Source: Progne subis subis (Eukaryota; Chordata; Aves; Passeriformes; Hirundinidae). Taken from it: a stretch of DNA of 64,000 nucleotides. The stretch covers positions 1 through 64,000 of the forward strand of contig JAKJHU010001640.1 in NCBI GenBank assembly GCA_022316685.1. Reading direction: 5' to 3'. The notes under the pieces were generated by a model. That model was not told where the DNA came from. It was given only the letters and a program-made list of their open reading frames with translations, and made no database searches. How positions within the stretch are numbered: the first letter of the stretch is position 1; every line of letters begins with the position of its first letter. Positions 43,684 through 53,849 of the stretch are shown here, one piece after another. A program made the position numbers and the translations under genes.

Positions 43684-45011
43684 ATGGAGGAGGAGGCTGT
43701 GAGGAAGAGGAAGGTGCCCCAGGACAGCCAGGCAGGTGAGGAGGAAGTCAGTGCCCCTTTCCCCCTCTCTCCTGCTCCATCTCCCAGCTCAGCATGGCCC
43801 CGGCTGCAGGACAACCCCGCAGCCGACGCCGTCCTGCCGGGGACGCACTGAGGGGATCTCCTTCCCCTTCCCTCTGGCACGGAGGCAAATCCCATCCTCT
43901 CCTTGTCCTTCCTCCCCCAGACAAGGAGCTGAGCATGGAGACCAGGGAGGACAAATCCCCACGGCAGATCCTCGTGGAAGAGGCCGTTTTGAGCGGCTCC
44001 ACGGTGCAGGAATCCAACGGGGAGGAGAAGTCCTGGCGATCCCTCGTGAGAAGAGACTGCAAAAGCAGATCACGAGGATCTGAGGAGGAAAGAGCCACCC
44101 TGTGCCAGGAAGGCGGCCAGAGATGGAGCCAGAGCTCAGACCTGGTGGTCCATGAGCAGCTTCATGATGGGGAGAAGCCCCACAAGTGCTTTGGGTGTGC
44201 GAAGAGCTTCAGCTGGCGGAGCCACCTGCTTCGCCACCAGAGGATTCACACAGACGAACGGTCCTACGAGTGTGGGGAATGTGGGAAGAGGTTCAGGCAC
44301 AGCTCCAGCCTTATCTGCCACCAGAGCATCCACACTGGGGAGAGGCCCTACGATTGTGGGGAATGTGGGAAGAGGTTCAGACAGAGCTCCAACCTAACCC
44401 AGCACCAGAAGATCCACACTGGGGAACGGCCATACAAGTGTGGGGAATGTGGGAAGTGTTTCAGGCACCGTAGCTACCTGACCATGCACCAAAGGATCCA
44501 CATTGGGGAGAGGCCCTACAAGTGTTCTGAGTGTGAGAAGGGGTTTCTGACCAGCTCCCATCTCCTTGAACATCAGCAGACACACACAGAGGAGAGGCCC
44601 TTCCACTGCCCCGACTGTGGGAAGAGCTTCAAGCTCAACTCCACCCTCATCGACCACAGGCGCATCCACACCGGGGAGAGGCCCCACGAGTGTGATGTAT
44701 GTGGGATGAGCTTCATACGGAGCTGGGCCCTGATTCACCACCAGAGGACCCACACTGGGGAGAGGCCTTATGAGTGTGATAAATGCAGCAAGAGGTTCTG
44801 CACGAGCTCCAACCTCCTCCTGCACCAGCGGATTCACACAGAGGAGAGGCCCTTCCGCTGTCCTGACTGTGGGAAGGGCTTCACACGGAACTCCACGCTC
44901 TCCAACCACCGGCACATCCATACTGGAGAAAGGCCCCACGAGTGTCCCCAGTGTGGGAAGAGCTTTTCACGGAGGTCTCATATGACCAGACACCAACGGA
45001 GGCACCAGTAA
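43684..45011 (+). CDS. C2H2 zinc-finger protein, right-arm copy (10 fingers)
   Basis: Exon 1 is 43684-43735 ([17 protein letters not shown], phase 1, GTGAGG donor). Exon 2 is 43921-45011, starting [16 protein letters not shown] after a CCTCCCCCAG acceptor. Reading further upstream to 43794 would translate intron. Ten C2H2 fingers with TGERP/TEERP linkers follow; all ten keep the two Cys and two His. There is no KRAB or SCAN domain. It is probably a nuclear DNA-binding regulator. Compared with the left-arm gene it has one more finger in the finger 2-4 region, an intact finger 8 (LLLHQRIH), and different helix residues in several fingers (for example RSWALIH against QRCDLIR). It looks functional. 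A TAA after HQ cuts off a further decayed finger at 45012-45090. Confidence 0.88.
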
Positions 45012-45553
45012 GGGAAGCCCTGCGAGTGCCCTGAGTGCAGGAAGAGCTTCGTGCACTGCTCCAACTGCATCCCCCACTGGAGGTTGCATGAGAGCCCTGG
45101 TGATCCACATTCCCTGTGGTCCATGTTGTGAAGACACCTGGCTGCTTATCCTTTTTTTGGCTCTAATTTTTTTCTCTTCTACCTCTCTTTGCACTCCAGA
45201 AGCCAAGAGGAATTGTTCTGTCAGCTCAAAATCACTCCAATCCCTCTGAGAACAACACACATTTAACTGACAGGGTTCAATCCCACCCCAAATGGCTTGT
45301 TCCCACCTCAGAAAAACTCAATCCCATGCCCAACTTACTCGATTCCACAGCTTCCAGGGTGAGATGGGGTTGGAAGGAGATTGGGAGATGTGGGATCCAA
45401 ATTTGGAGCAATGGGATTAGGATTGTGTGGGGCTGGGTGAGTGGGATGTATTTGATAGTCAATCAGACATTCAGGGTTATTGATTTCTGTCCCGTTCATT
45501 TTCAGTCAGTGTCAGTTCTGTTTTCAGAGTGCCACCTTCTCAGCTGATTGTGT
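45012..45553. other. 3' flank of right-arm ZNF
   Basis: Partner of 25456-26004, with the stranded eleventh finger at its start. Nothing else was recognised. Confidence 0.6.
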
Positions 45554-46044
45554 TTTTAGGAAAATTAATCCACGCACACCAGAGGTTTATGTCCAAAAAG
45601 GAGACAGAGGAGTCCTTTTACTTTATTTGAATAAAGGGAGAGGCCATGGGGCATTTCCCCTGCGGTCTCTCAGTTTTTCGGAGGACGAGGCCTCCTTTTT
45701 TATCCCAATAATTTCCTGGCCGCATTTCCCTCTCTCTTTCCCCATTGGCTGAGGTACTTGAGAGGTACAGACTTCCCAAAATGCCTAAGATTCCCCTTTT
45801 AATGTGTAACCCCCCTAATTTTTAGTTTTTGTAGGATTTATGGGTTTTCCCCATTGTTGCTTTCATCTTTCAATATTCAGTTTCACTTACAAACCTATGG
45901 TTTGTTTGTAAAGGCAAGTATCTTCTTTTCCATTCATCAATCAGTAGAATCCTTCCCATTGTTTCGCTTCTCTCTCAGTGCTCGTTTGATCTACCAGCAG
46001 ACCCAGGGCTTGTTTGTAAAGACAAATCTTGTCATTCCTCTCGA
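45554..46044 (-). repeat. Gammaretroviral 3' LTR copy in right arm
   Basis: 491 bp, reverse-complement of the LTR at 24964-25455. It is flanked by GTGT (the ACAC target site) on the left and by TCCCTC, the start of the polypurine tract, on the right. It is therefore a truncated provirus end, not a solo LTR. Confidence 0.88.
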
Positions 46045-46050
46045 TCCCTC

Positions 46051-46719
46051 TGTCCTAGGGTAACTTTATAATGCTTGTATCCCCAATCGTCCCTTCTGTT
46101 TGTGCTGTATATTGAGTCCTGTGCCTTTAACACTGGTTCTAAGAGCAAGGAGAAGCGCAGAGTTTGTTTTGAGAAAACTGCCTGACTCCTCCACATTCTT
46201 CTGCGGACGGGGTGTTCGGCGGAGGCTTGGAGAGACTGCAGGACAGAGATTTATTTTTTTTTTTTTTTGCTTTTAGTTAGTTTCAGCTAGCTAAGGCAGA
46301 GAAGTTCCCTGGACTGGTTTTTTTCCCTTTTTCTTGGAACTGTTTAAACCTGCTCTAGACTGAAAACCCAGGGGAGCACTGGGGGCTGCAGCTGCGGCCC
46401 ACCGGGGCCTGGAGCTCGGCATTTTCCAGCAGCGCCGGAGGGACTGGGACTGAGGAGAGACTGAGAGAGAGCCGAGCTCCACCCACGGCAAGGACTTTCT
46501 CAATTTGCCATCTCACTTCAGAAGGAGAGGTTTTATTGTTTCATATTATTCATTCTTTATACTTGTATGCACTTTATTTGTTTAGTAAAATAGTTTTTTC
46601 CACTTTTCTCCAAAGAGGTTTTTTTTTCGGACTGGTTGGAGGGAGGGGCCACTTGGGTTTGCTTCCCAGAGGGATCCTATACAGGAGTTTTCCCCCAAAT
46701 TTGTCTCCAAACCAGGACA
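46051..46719 (+). mobile_element. ERVL subtype-A LTR without its provirus
   Basis: 669 bp, TGTCCTAGGGTAAC to CCAAACCAGGACA, the same subtype as the LTRs of provirus 1 but on the plus strand. The left flank is CCCTC and the right flank is AGCAC, so no 5-bp target duplication. It sits exactly where the inverted arm ends, so it probably marks a recombination junction rather than a simple solo LTR. Confidence 0.88.
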
Positions 46720-48369
46720 AGCACAAACACATTTTTTTTACAATAGCCCCTCACCTCTACTTTTTCTGCAAAGCAAACTGGGTGCTGAATGCCTCCCACG
46801 CATGAATTAGAGACCAATTGGCCAAAATTTCTCTTTCTTGCCTCCAGTCCAGCTTTAGCCATGACTGCACCCTCAGAAACCATAGGGCAATGGAAGAATT
46901 TATCCTCTTAGCAGCATTAATGCAAGACCATTGTTGATGAAATTTTATATTCTAATTAATCCCTGGCCCCCAGGGATGCTCCAGAGTTACCTGGCTGTTC
47001 AGAGGTGTCCCAGCTCCTTCAAACACGACAGCACCAGCCAGGACATCTCATTTCACGGCCCATGGCAGCAGAAACGCACTGCTGCAAGGCTCTGATGCCA
47101 GTGGGCACACTACAGAGCAGATAATCCTCACCAGGGCTTGGAGGAGGAGTTCTGCCTTGAACTCACCTGAAGCTGATCAATAGCTGCACCCACAAAACTG
47201 GTTTTGTTGGTGCCTGTCAGAAATAAGGAGAAGGATTTCTCACGTGAAGGAACTCCTGCCGACCGTGAGCTATTTGAACTCGTGTCCTTGTCCCTTTCCC
47301 AGGTCTGCTGTGTGAGGAGCCACCTCCAGAGCGCTGCCAGACACCCTGGGGCCACCAGCCCCTTGCTGGAAGGCTCCCAGCCAGGTGCTGCCAGCTCTGC
47401 CTGTGCTGGGGATGTCACCTGCTGTACACACACCTCATCAAAGCCTTGTAAACCCCAGGCACTGCAGTGGTGTGTGTGCATTACTATCAAGCTATGTCAC
47501 TGCTTCCATAATAAAATTCTTTCAGCGGGTTGTAAGTCAGGTATAAAACTCTCCTTGGGCTAAAACTTGGCGCACGCACATGTGCAAACGCACTCACACA
47601 GCCTGCTTTCTGGGAAGGGGAGAGATTGTGCATTACTTCTGAGTTCTGCACGGGGGAAGAGGGTTTTTTCAGGGGGTGTTCTCGCAGGGAGAAGCCGCAG
47701 AGCTCCCACAAGGCCAGTGGGGGATGGCAGAAACTGCTGGAAGTGGGACAGCCACAAACCTGCCCTTCACTGCCATGCCAGCCTCCTCCTTTCCACCTCC
47801 CAGCTCCGGGAAAGGGGGATGGAGGGCATCTTCTCTGCTCTTTGGGGTGGTTAGGGGAAGGTTGCCTGTCTTCCAAGCTCCTTCTGAAACTCGGAGGGTA
47901 CAGGGACACTTCAGAGCCCGATGCATCTGCCGCTTCAAGGGAGGAGTCCTTGGAAGCTCACCGGGGCTAAACCCATCCTTTGCAAGAGCTTGGATGCTGC
48001 TATTACTGCAAACTGCAGAGGGAAAACGTGTTAGCAGTGCCAGGAGTGTCCTGGGACATGACTGCAAAGAGTGCAAGTCGCAGGGCTCACAGGCGTCCCT
48101 CCTGCGGGGCCCTGCGAGCTCGGCAGAAGGCGAAATCGTGCTGCTGGCAGCTGCATCCAACAGTGCTAGTACGTTTAGTGGGAAGAGGGGAGGGATTTTT
48201 AAGAAGCATCAAGAAAAAAGGAGCCTCCTGCTGTCTCTTGAAACCTGAACAAGCTCTGTGTGGGGCTAGAGACTCCCAGCAGCAGAGTGGGGCACTGCCT
48301 GGTGTAACCACAGCATCCTTCAGATCGGCCGCAGCTGCCAGTGTTTGTACACTTGAGCTTTTGTAATAA
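46720..48369. other. Stretch between inverted arm and segmental copy B, no gene recognised
   Basis: Mixed sequence without a recognisable exon. It could include part of the segmental duplication that lies left of the window in copy A. A 60-codon minus-strand frame near 46745-46930 may be an old retroviral piece but matches nothing I can name. Confidence 0.45.
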
Positions 48370-50187
48370 ACAGTAAGGACATTTCCTTCGTGCTTACTTC
48401 ACAAGTCTATTAAGGAACACACCAAACTCAAGGCACTCATTTGCTGTGACGCTTTGTTCCCTGAATAACACAACACTCCACCTTTGTGTCAGTGTTCCTC
48501 TGGTTTGCTGGGTCAAAATCCACGTCTGGCCCGAGGGAGGTGAGTCCTTTCCCCGGGTGCTTCCACTCGTGCTGCAGCTGCAGCCCCCAGGATGATCAAC
48601 ATACAGAAAGAACATGAGAACTATAACAACCTATTACCATAGAATCAGGTAATAAAAAGGCAAGTGTGATTAACAGTAAGGGTATTCTTATTTCATCTCA
48701 TGCAACTATACTTAGTGATATCAGTGGTTGGAGCGTTGCTATCCATCCTCCCAACTGGAAATGATCTGGTTACACCATGTGCACTCAGGAAAACGTAACA
48801 GCTCCATCTTTTCAGGGAGCAGGCAGCACCAGGACCTCAGTGGCTCTTTCACACAGCAGACCTGAGCACACAGCTTGCTCCAGCTCCAAGCACAGGCTGA
48901 TCCCAGCCTAAGAACTCCTGAAGGCTAAAGTATTAGAAATATCATTACAACAGGACCTCTGATGGCTATCATGAGATAATCACCACACATCTGGATTTTT
49001 AAGACACGGGGCACAGTCTGGTGCTTTCCAGTCCCCGGTGACATGACCTAATAGCAACACACCCCTGGAGCTGCGCTGATGGAGAGCTCTGTGCTGGGGA
49101 AGGAGGCACCGCTGGGCGGGGACAGCACGCAGCCAGCAGCTCGTGGCTGTGGTTTACACAAAGCAGTCTGTGTCTTGGAAACAGATTTCTTTTCCTTCAG
49201 CGGTAGGGAGCCAGAAGATGCACGGAGCAGCAGCAGAACAGAGAACATCTTGGTGCAAAGCAGGAGCCTTCCGGCGCAGAGTGCTCCCGTGGTGGCTTTT
49301 GAAATTAAGAGGTGTAGTGAATGTGGAGGGGTAAATGAGGCCAGGAAAATCTTTTGCTGTACGAATGAACTCCCTACTATTTGTGTTGAAGAGGTTCCAG
49401 AGATGTTTCTCTGGAGCTGGGCTCCTTCTGGGCAAATAATTCTTCCCAAATGGAGGTGGTGCCATGTTTTCATTCCCTGGCCCTGCCTGTCACTATCTGG
49501 CCTTTCCTCAAAAGCTCCAGCTTCAGTCCAATCCTCTGCCTTCTGAGCAGCAGCAGCAAAATTAAAATGGTCCTTATCATTTAAATCAAATGATTTGACT
49601 ATTTTAATAACTGATTAAATCAGCTCCCTCCTGATCTAATGGTGTTGGTGTCTGGGAACAGTGCAACCAGGACCAAGGTGCTCAGCACAGGCTGCAAAAC
49701 CTGCTGCAAACACTCAGGTAGTTCCATCCCCCGTTTTCCTCATGCTCCTCCTGCACCTGTGCTGGGGGAGCCAGGCTGTGTATGCCCTTTGAGCAGAGAT
49801 GAATTTTTGGGATCAGCTGCCTAATGGCAAGGAGGTGCCAAACTCTTTGGGTCACTGGTGTCCTCTGCCTGCCCTGCAATTCATGGACACAAACCATTTC
49901 TCTCGCCTCTTATTTCTTCTCCCTCTGCCACTACTTCAGCTTCTCAAACCCTTTTCCTTTTTCTCCTCCCCTCTGGATGTGGCAGAATCTTCTGTTCCCT
50001 TCCCAAAGGAAGGGCTCATTCTCCTTCTCCACTTTTCACACCTGGTTTATTCCTTCCATGTTCTGGAAGATGCACTGGAGGATGGACAATGGATGGATGG
50101 ACATCATGGATGGAGGATGGACATCAGAGAGTGACCCAAGTTATTTACACAAAGAGAAATTAGGTTTCTGTTATCACTGGCGGGTTG
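48370..50187. other. Copy B of the gene-free stretch 1-1805
   Basis: Small indels relative to 1-1805 change reading frames (for example the frame at 49079-49546), supporting a non-coding reading. Confidence 0.6.
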
Positions 50188-50580
50188 AGAATCATGGAAT
50201 CATAGAACCCTAAAGGCTGGGAAAGGCTTTTACAATCATCCAAACCTCATCCACCACCACCACCTTGTTCAGCACTAAACCAAGTGCCATATCAACGTGT
50301 CTTTTGAACACTTCAGGCATGCTGACTCCACCACTGCCCTGGGCAACCTGTTACAATGCTTTGCAGCCTTTTCCATGGAGAAATTTTCCCTAATTTCCAA
50401 ATCTGAGGCCAAATTAAATTTGCAAGTTGAGGCCATTTCCTCTTGTCCTGTCCCTTGTTTTTGGGGATCAGAGCCCCACTTGGCTCCACCCTCCTGTCAG
50501 GGAGTTGTGGAGAGCCAGAAGGTTCTCCCTGAGCCTCCTTTTCTCCAGGCTGAACAACCACAGTTGGAGCTGACTCAGAG
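50188..50580 (-). mobile_element. CR1 LINE 3' fragment, copy B
   Basis: The same insertion as 1806-2190, with the same limits relative to flanking sequence. Confidence 0.87.
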
Positions 50581-52681
50581 GAACCAACAGATCTGTTTTA
50601 GGCTCTGCTAGACGATTCCTGGCTGCTCTGAGTCAGTAAAAACCATAAAACAAATCAGATATGCCCAGCAGCTCAGCATGGTGAGTTGTGCTAGGAAAGA
50701 GCCCTCTCCTGACCCCAACGGCACAAGCACCAGCATCAGATTCTGCCTGGGAAAACCACTGTGAATTCCTCCCTCAGCTTCTGCAGCTGAAAGAAGAACT
50801 GACCCACATTAACCAAATCTTCACAGGGGGCACATTTTTTCTCCTACTGTTTCCAAACCAAAAGCAAACATAAACAGTGAGAAATTATTCCATCTCTACG
50901 AATGAGTGGCAGCATGAGAACACCAGCAATGTGTTAAGAGAAAATCTGCCTGGTACACTGAATTACGCTTTTCCTGGAGTGAAGCAAGAGCCCTTGTGAT
51001 TGAAAAACTCCCTTTCCAGGCTGAGAAATTGTTTTATTAAGTATTACATATATATATATAAAATATCCCAAAAATGAGCCAGGAAAGCAGTGGTAATAAT
51101 TCCTCCCCAATGCCTCTGAAATTAAGCCACACTTTGCCATATTTTTTTTATTTTGGAGTGCATGTATACGCAATATTGCAAACATATCCCCGTGGCAGAC
51201 GTGTGCAATGCGTGCTGCGCTGCCCAGCCGCTGCCTCTGTCATGCCAGGACCTGCTGCTGCACACCCAGGGGCTGCAGGCTGGGCAGGGCTGGGCCGTGG
51301 GGGCTGCTCCCCTGCGTGGCCTCCCCTCCACATCCCTGCCAGAGCCGTGGGCAACTGCCCGCGGCCACCAAGTGCGCTCGGAACCGACCGCTGCTGCTGG
51401 AGGTCTTGGTGCTGAGGCCCCGAATCATCTCTCACTCGGTCGTGCTCCCAAAAAAAGGAGGAGCGGGGCCTCAGTGGCCTAAAGAGCTGCCCACGGAACC
51501 AGGGGGACCTGGACGAGGGGCACTGCAGAAGTGGCACGGGAGGACATCCAGGCAGGCTGCAGGGGGCTGAGGCTGGGGCGATGGAAAATCCGCAGTGGGA
51601 AGGAAACAACACAGCCTCTGGTGTTTTGAAACACAGCTAAAGTTTTTCTGACTATGAGTCACCAATGGTAGGCTGTGAAATTCCTGATACCCATCTGGCC
51701 CTTGGGGCTGAGCCATGGGATGAAGCTCAGGAAGGAGACCTGGGAGAGATCCTGGAGTTAGCCGGGGTCCCCAGTGTCACAGCAGAGCCCTGGGCTGGGA
51801 TCCCACCCCCCAAACACAAGGCCAGGAGGGATGCTGCAGCAGTGCCTGCACCAGGAGCCCCCTTGGGAAGCAGCAGCCACATGCAGCGATTCTCAATTCT
51901 CTCGGCACCGCAAGGTGAGCAGGAGGAGTTTGGCTTCAGCAGGACACATACCCTGAGCCAGCCCGGCCTCACGCTGGGCCAGGGAGAGCAGGAGAGCACA
52001 GAGTGCCAGGGAGAGAGGCCCAAAGCGGGTGTCTCAGCAGCAGGAGCAGCGCTGCTTGCTGCAGGCTGGGCACCAGCCCTGCAGGGCTCTCTCACCCCAG
52101 CTGAGAGGAATGCCTGAGAGCAATAGCCAGGGAGCAGCAGCCCCGGGGGCTGCAGACCCCCCCTCCACTGTCCCTGCAGCCAAGGATCAGGAAAAGAAAG
52201 CAAACAGCAGTGGAGCAGAGTGTTTTCTTTCCATTACGAGGCCCACAGGACAGCAAGCTGTTGTGTATAAAGCTGTCAGTACAGAGACAGGAGTGACCCA
52301 ATGGTCGCAGCTGCTCTGGGAGCCCTTTGCAGAGCAAGCTGTGTGCAGGGCCAGCATGGTGTGGGCAGGCAGGAGCCAGGCAGGGGCTGCTGTGACCAGC
52401 GGCGGGGCCCCGAGGGGCTGGGGGAGCCCATGCTGAGCGTCCCTGGGCTGAGGGCACATTTCCTTCACTGGGATCACCTGGGCCTGCACCTCCTCCAGTG
52501 GCAGGGCCCCAAAAAGAGCAAGCCATCAAGAGCATCTCCAGGGGCACAGCCTGAGCAGCAACGTCAGCAGGCAAAACAAAGGTTTTGTTCAGCCATGGCC
52601 ATTTCATGAAGACAAACATTTACAATCAAGGCAGTCCATTAGTACAGATGGGGGTACACTCTGGGGATACAGCTAAGGCCA
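50581..52681. other. Copy B of intergenic stretch upstream of the secreted-protein gene
   Basis: Matches 2191-4273. A 21-bp GCTGCTGTGACCAGCGGCGG insertion relative to copy A lies near 52386. Confidence 0.5.
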
Positions 52682-53688
52682 TGAGGTCACAGCAGGGCTC
52701 TGAGGTCACAGCAGGCTCTGAGGTCACAGCAGTGCTCTGAGGTCACAGCAGGCTCTGAGGTCACAGCAGGGCTCTGAGGTCACAGTAGTGCTCTGAGGTC
52801 ACAGCAGGCTCTGAGGTCACAGCAGTGCTCTGAGGTCACAGCAGGCTCTGAGGTCACAGCAGGCTCTGAGGTCACAGCAGTGCTCTGAGGTCACAGCAGG
52901 GCTCTGAGATCACAGCAGGCTCTGAGGTCACAGCAGGCCCTGAGGTCACAGCAGTGCCCTGAGGTCACAGCAGGGCTCTGAGGTCACAGCAGGCTCTGAG
53001 GTCACAGCAGTGCCCTGAGGTCACAGCAGTGCCCTGAGGTCACAGCAGGGCTCTGAGGTCACAGCAGTGCTCTGAGGTCACAGCAGGCTCTGAGGTCACA
53101 CCACTGCTCTGAGGTCACACCACTGCTCTGAGGTCACAGCAGTGCTCTGAGGTCACAGCAGGCTCCCAGGTCACAGCAGTGCTCTGAGGTCACAGCAGGC
53201 TCTGAGGTCACAGCAGTGCTCTGAGGTCACAGCAGTGCTCTGAGGTCACAGCAGGCCCTGAGGTCACAGCAGTGCTCTGAGGTCACAGCAGGGCTCTGAG
53301 GTCACAGCAGTGCTCTGAGGTCACAGCAGTGCTCTGAGGTCACAGCAGTGCTCTGAGGTCACAGCAGGGCTCTGAGGTCACAGCAGTGCTCTGAGGTCAC
53401 AGCAGGGCTCTGAGGTCACAGCAGGGCTCTGAGGTCACAGCAGGCTCTGAGGTCACAGCAGGGCTCTGAGGTCACAGTAGGCTCTGAGATCACAGCAGTG
53501 CTCTGAGGTCACAGCAGTGCTCTGAGGTCACAGCAGTGCTCTGAGGTCACAGCAGGCTCCCAGGTCACAGCAGTGCTCTGAGGTCACAGCAGGCTCTGAG
53601 GTCACAGCAGTGCTCTGAGGTCACAGCAGTGCTCTGAGGTCACAGCAGGCTCTGAGGTCACAGCAGGCTCTGAGGTCACAGAGGTCCC
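52682..53688 (+). repeat. AGGTCA-containing minisatellite, copy B
   Basis: About 1.0 kb of 18-19 bp units with well over 45 AGGTCA half-sites, the same unit types as 4274-4942. Some variants (CACACCACTG, GGCTCCCAGGTCAC) occur only here, showing separate growth. Confidence 0.95.
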
Positions 53689-53849
53689 AGAGCCCCGTGG
53701 TTGCACAGCACCACAACGACCCAGCAGTTGTCCTTGACCACAACTGCAGCGGCAGCATCGGCGGCGGCAGCAGCGGTGCTGACATTTGGAAGCGTTGTGC
53801 AAACAGTGGTTGCAGCAAGAGCAGCAGGACTGACACAGGGCGAGGCACC
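53689..53849 (+). promoter_or_regulatory. Probable proximal promoter and leader, copy B
   Basis: Counterpart of 4943-5110, with the same GCAGCGGCAGCATCGGCGG core and CACCATGG start context. Confidence 0.45.

Larger units (their letters stand above)
38490..46050 (-). repeat. Right arm of large inverted duplication
   Basis: Reverse-complement match to 24957-33000. The outer end stops within the gammaretroviral polypurine tract, where an ERVL LTR starts at 46051 with no target duplication. The rest of the gammaretroviral provirus is therefore missing from this arm. Confidence 0.92.

Noticed and set aside
45554..46044. Solo LTR of the gammaretrovirus-like family.
   Set aside because: The presence of polypurine-tract bases and the TCGAGAGG variant shows it is the copied 3' LTR of the left-arm provirus.
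46677..46883. A 68-codon minus-strand frame at the edge of the ERVL LTR.
   Set aside because: Part of it is LTR sequence and the rest matches no family I can name. It is too short to support a gene.
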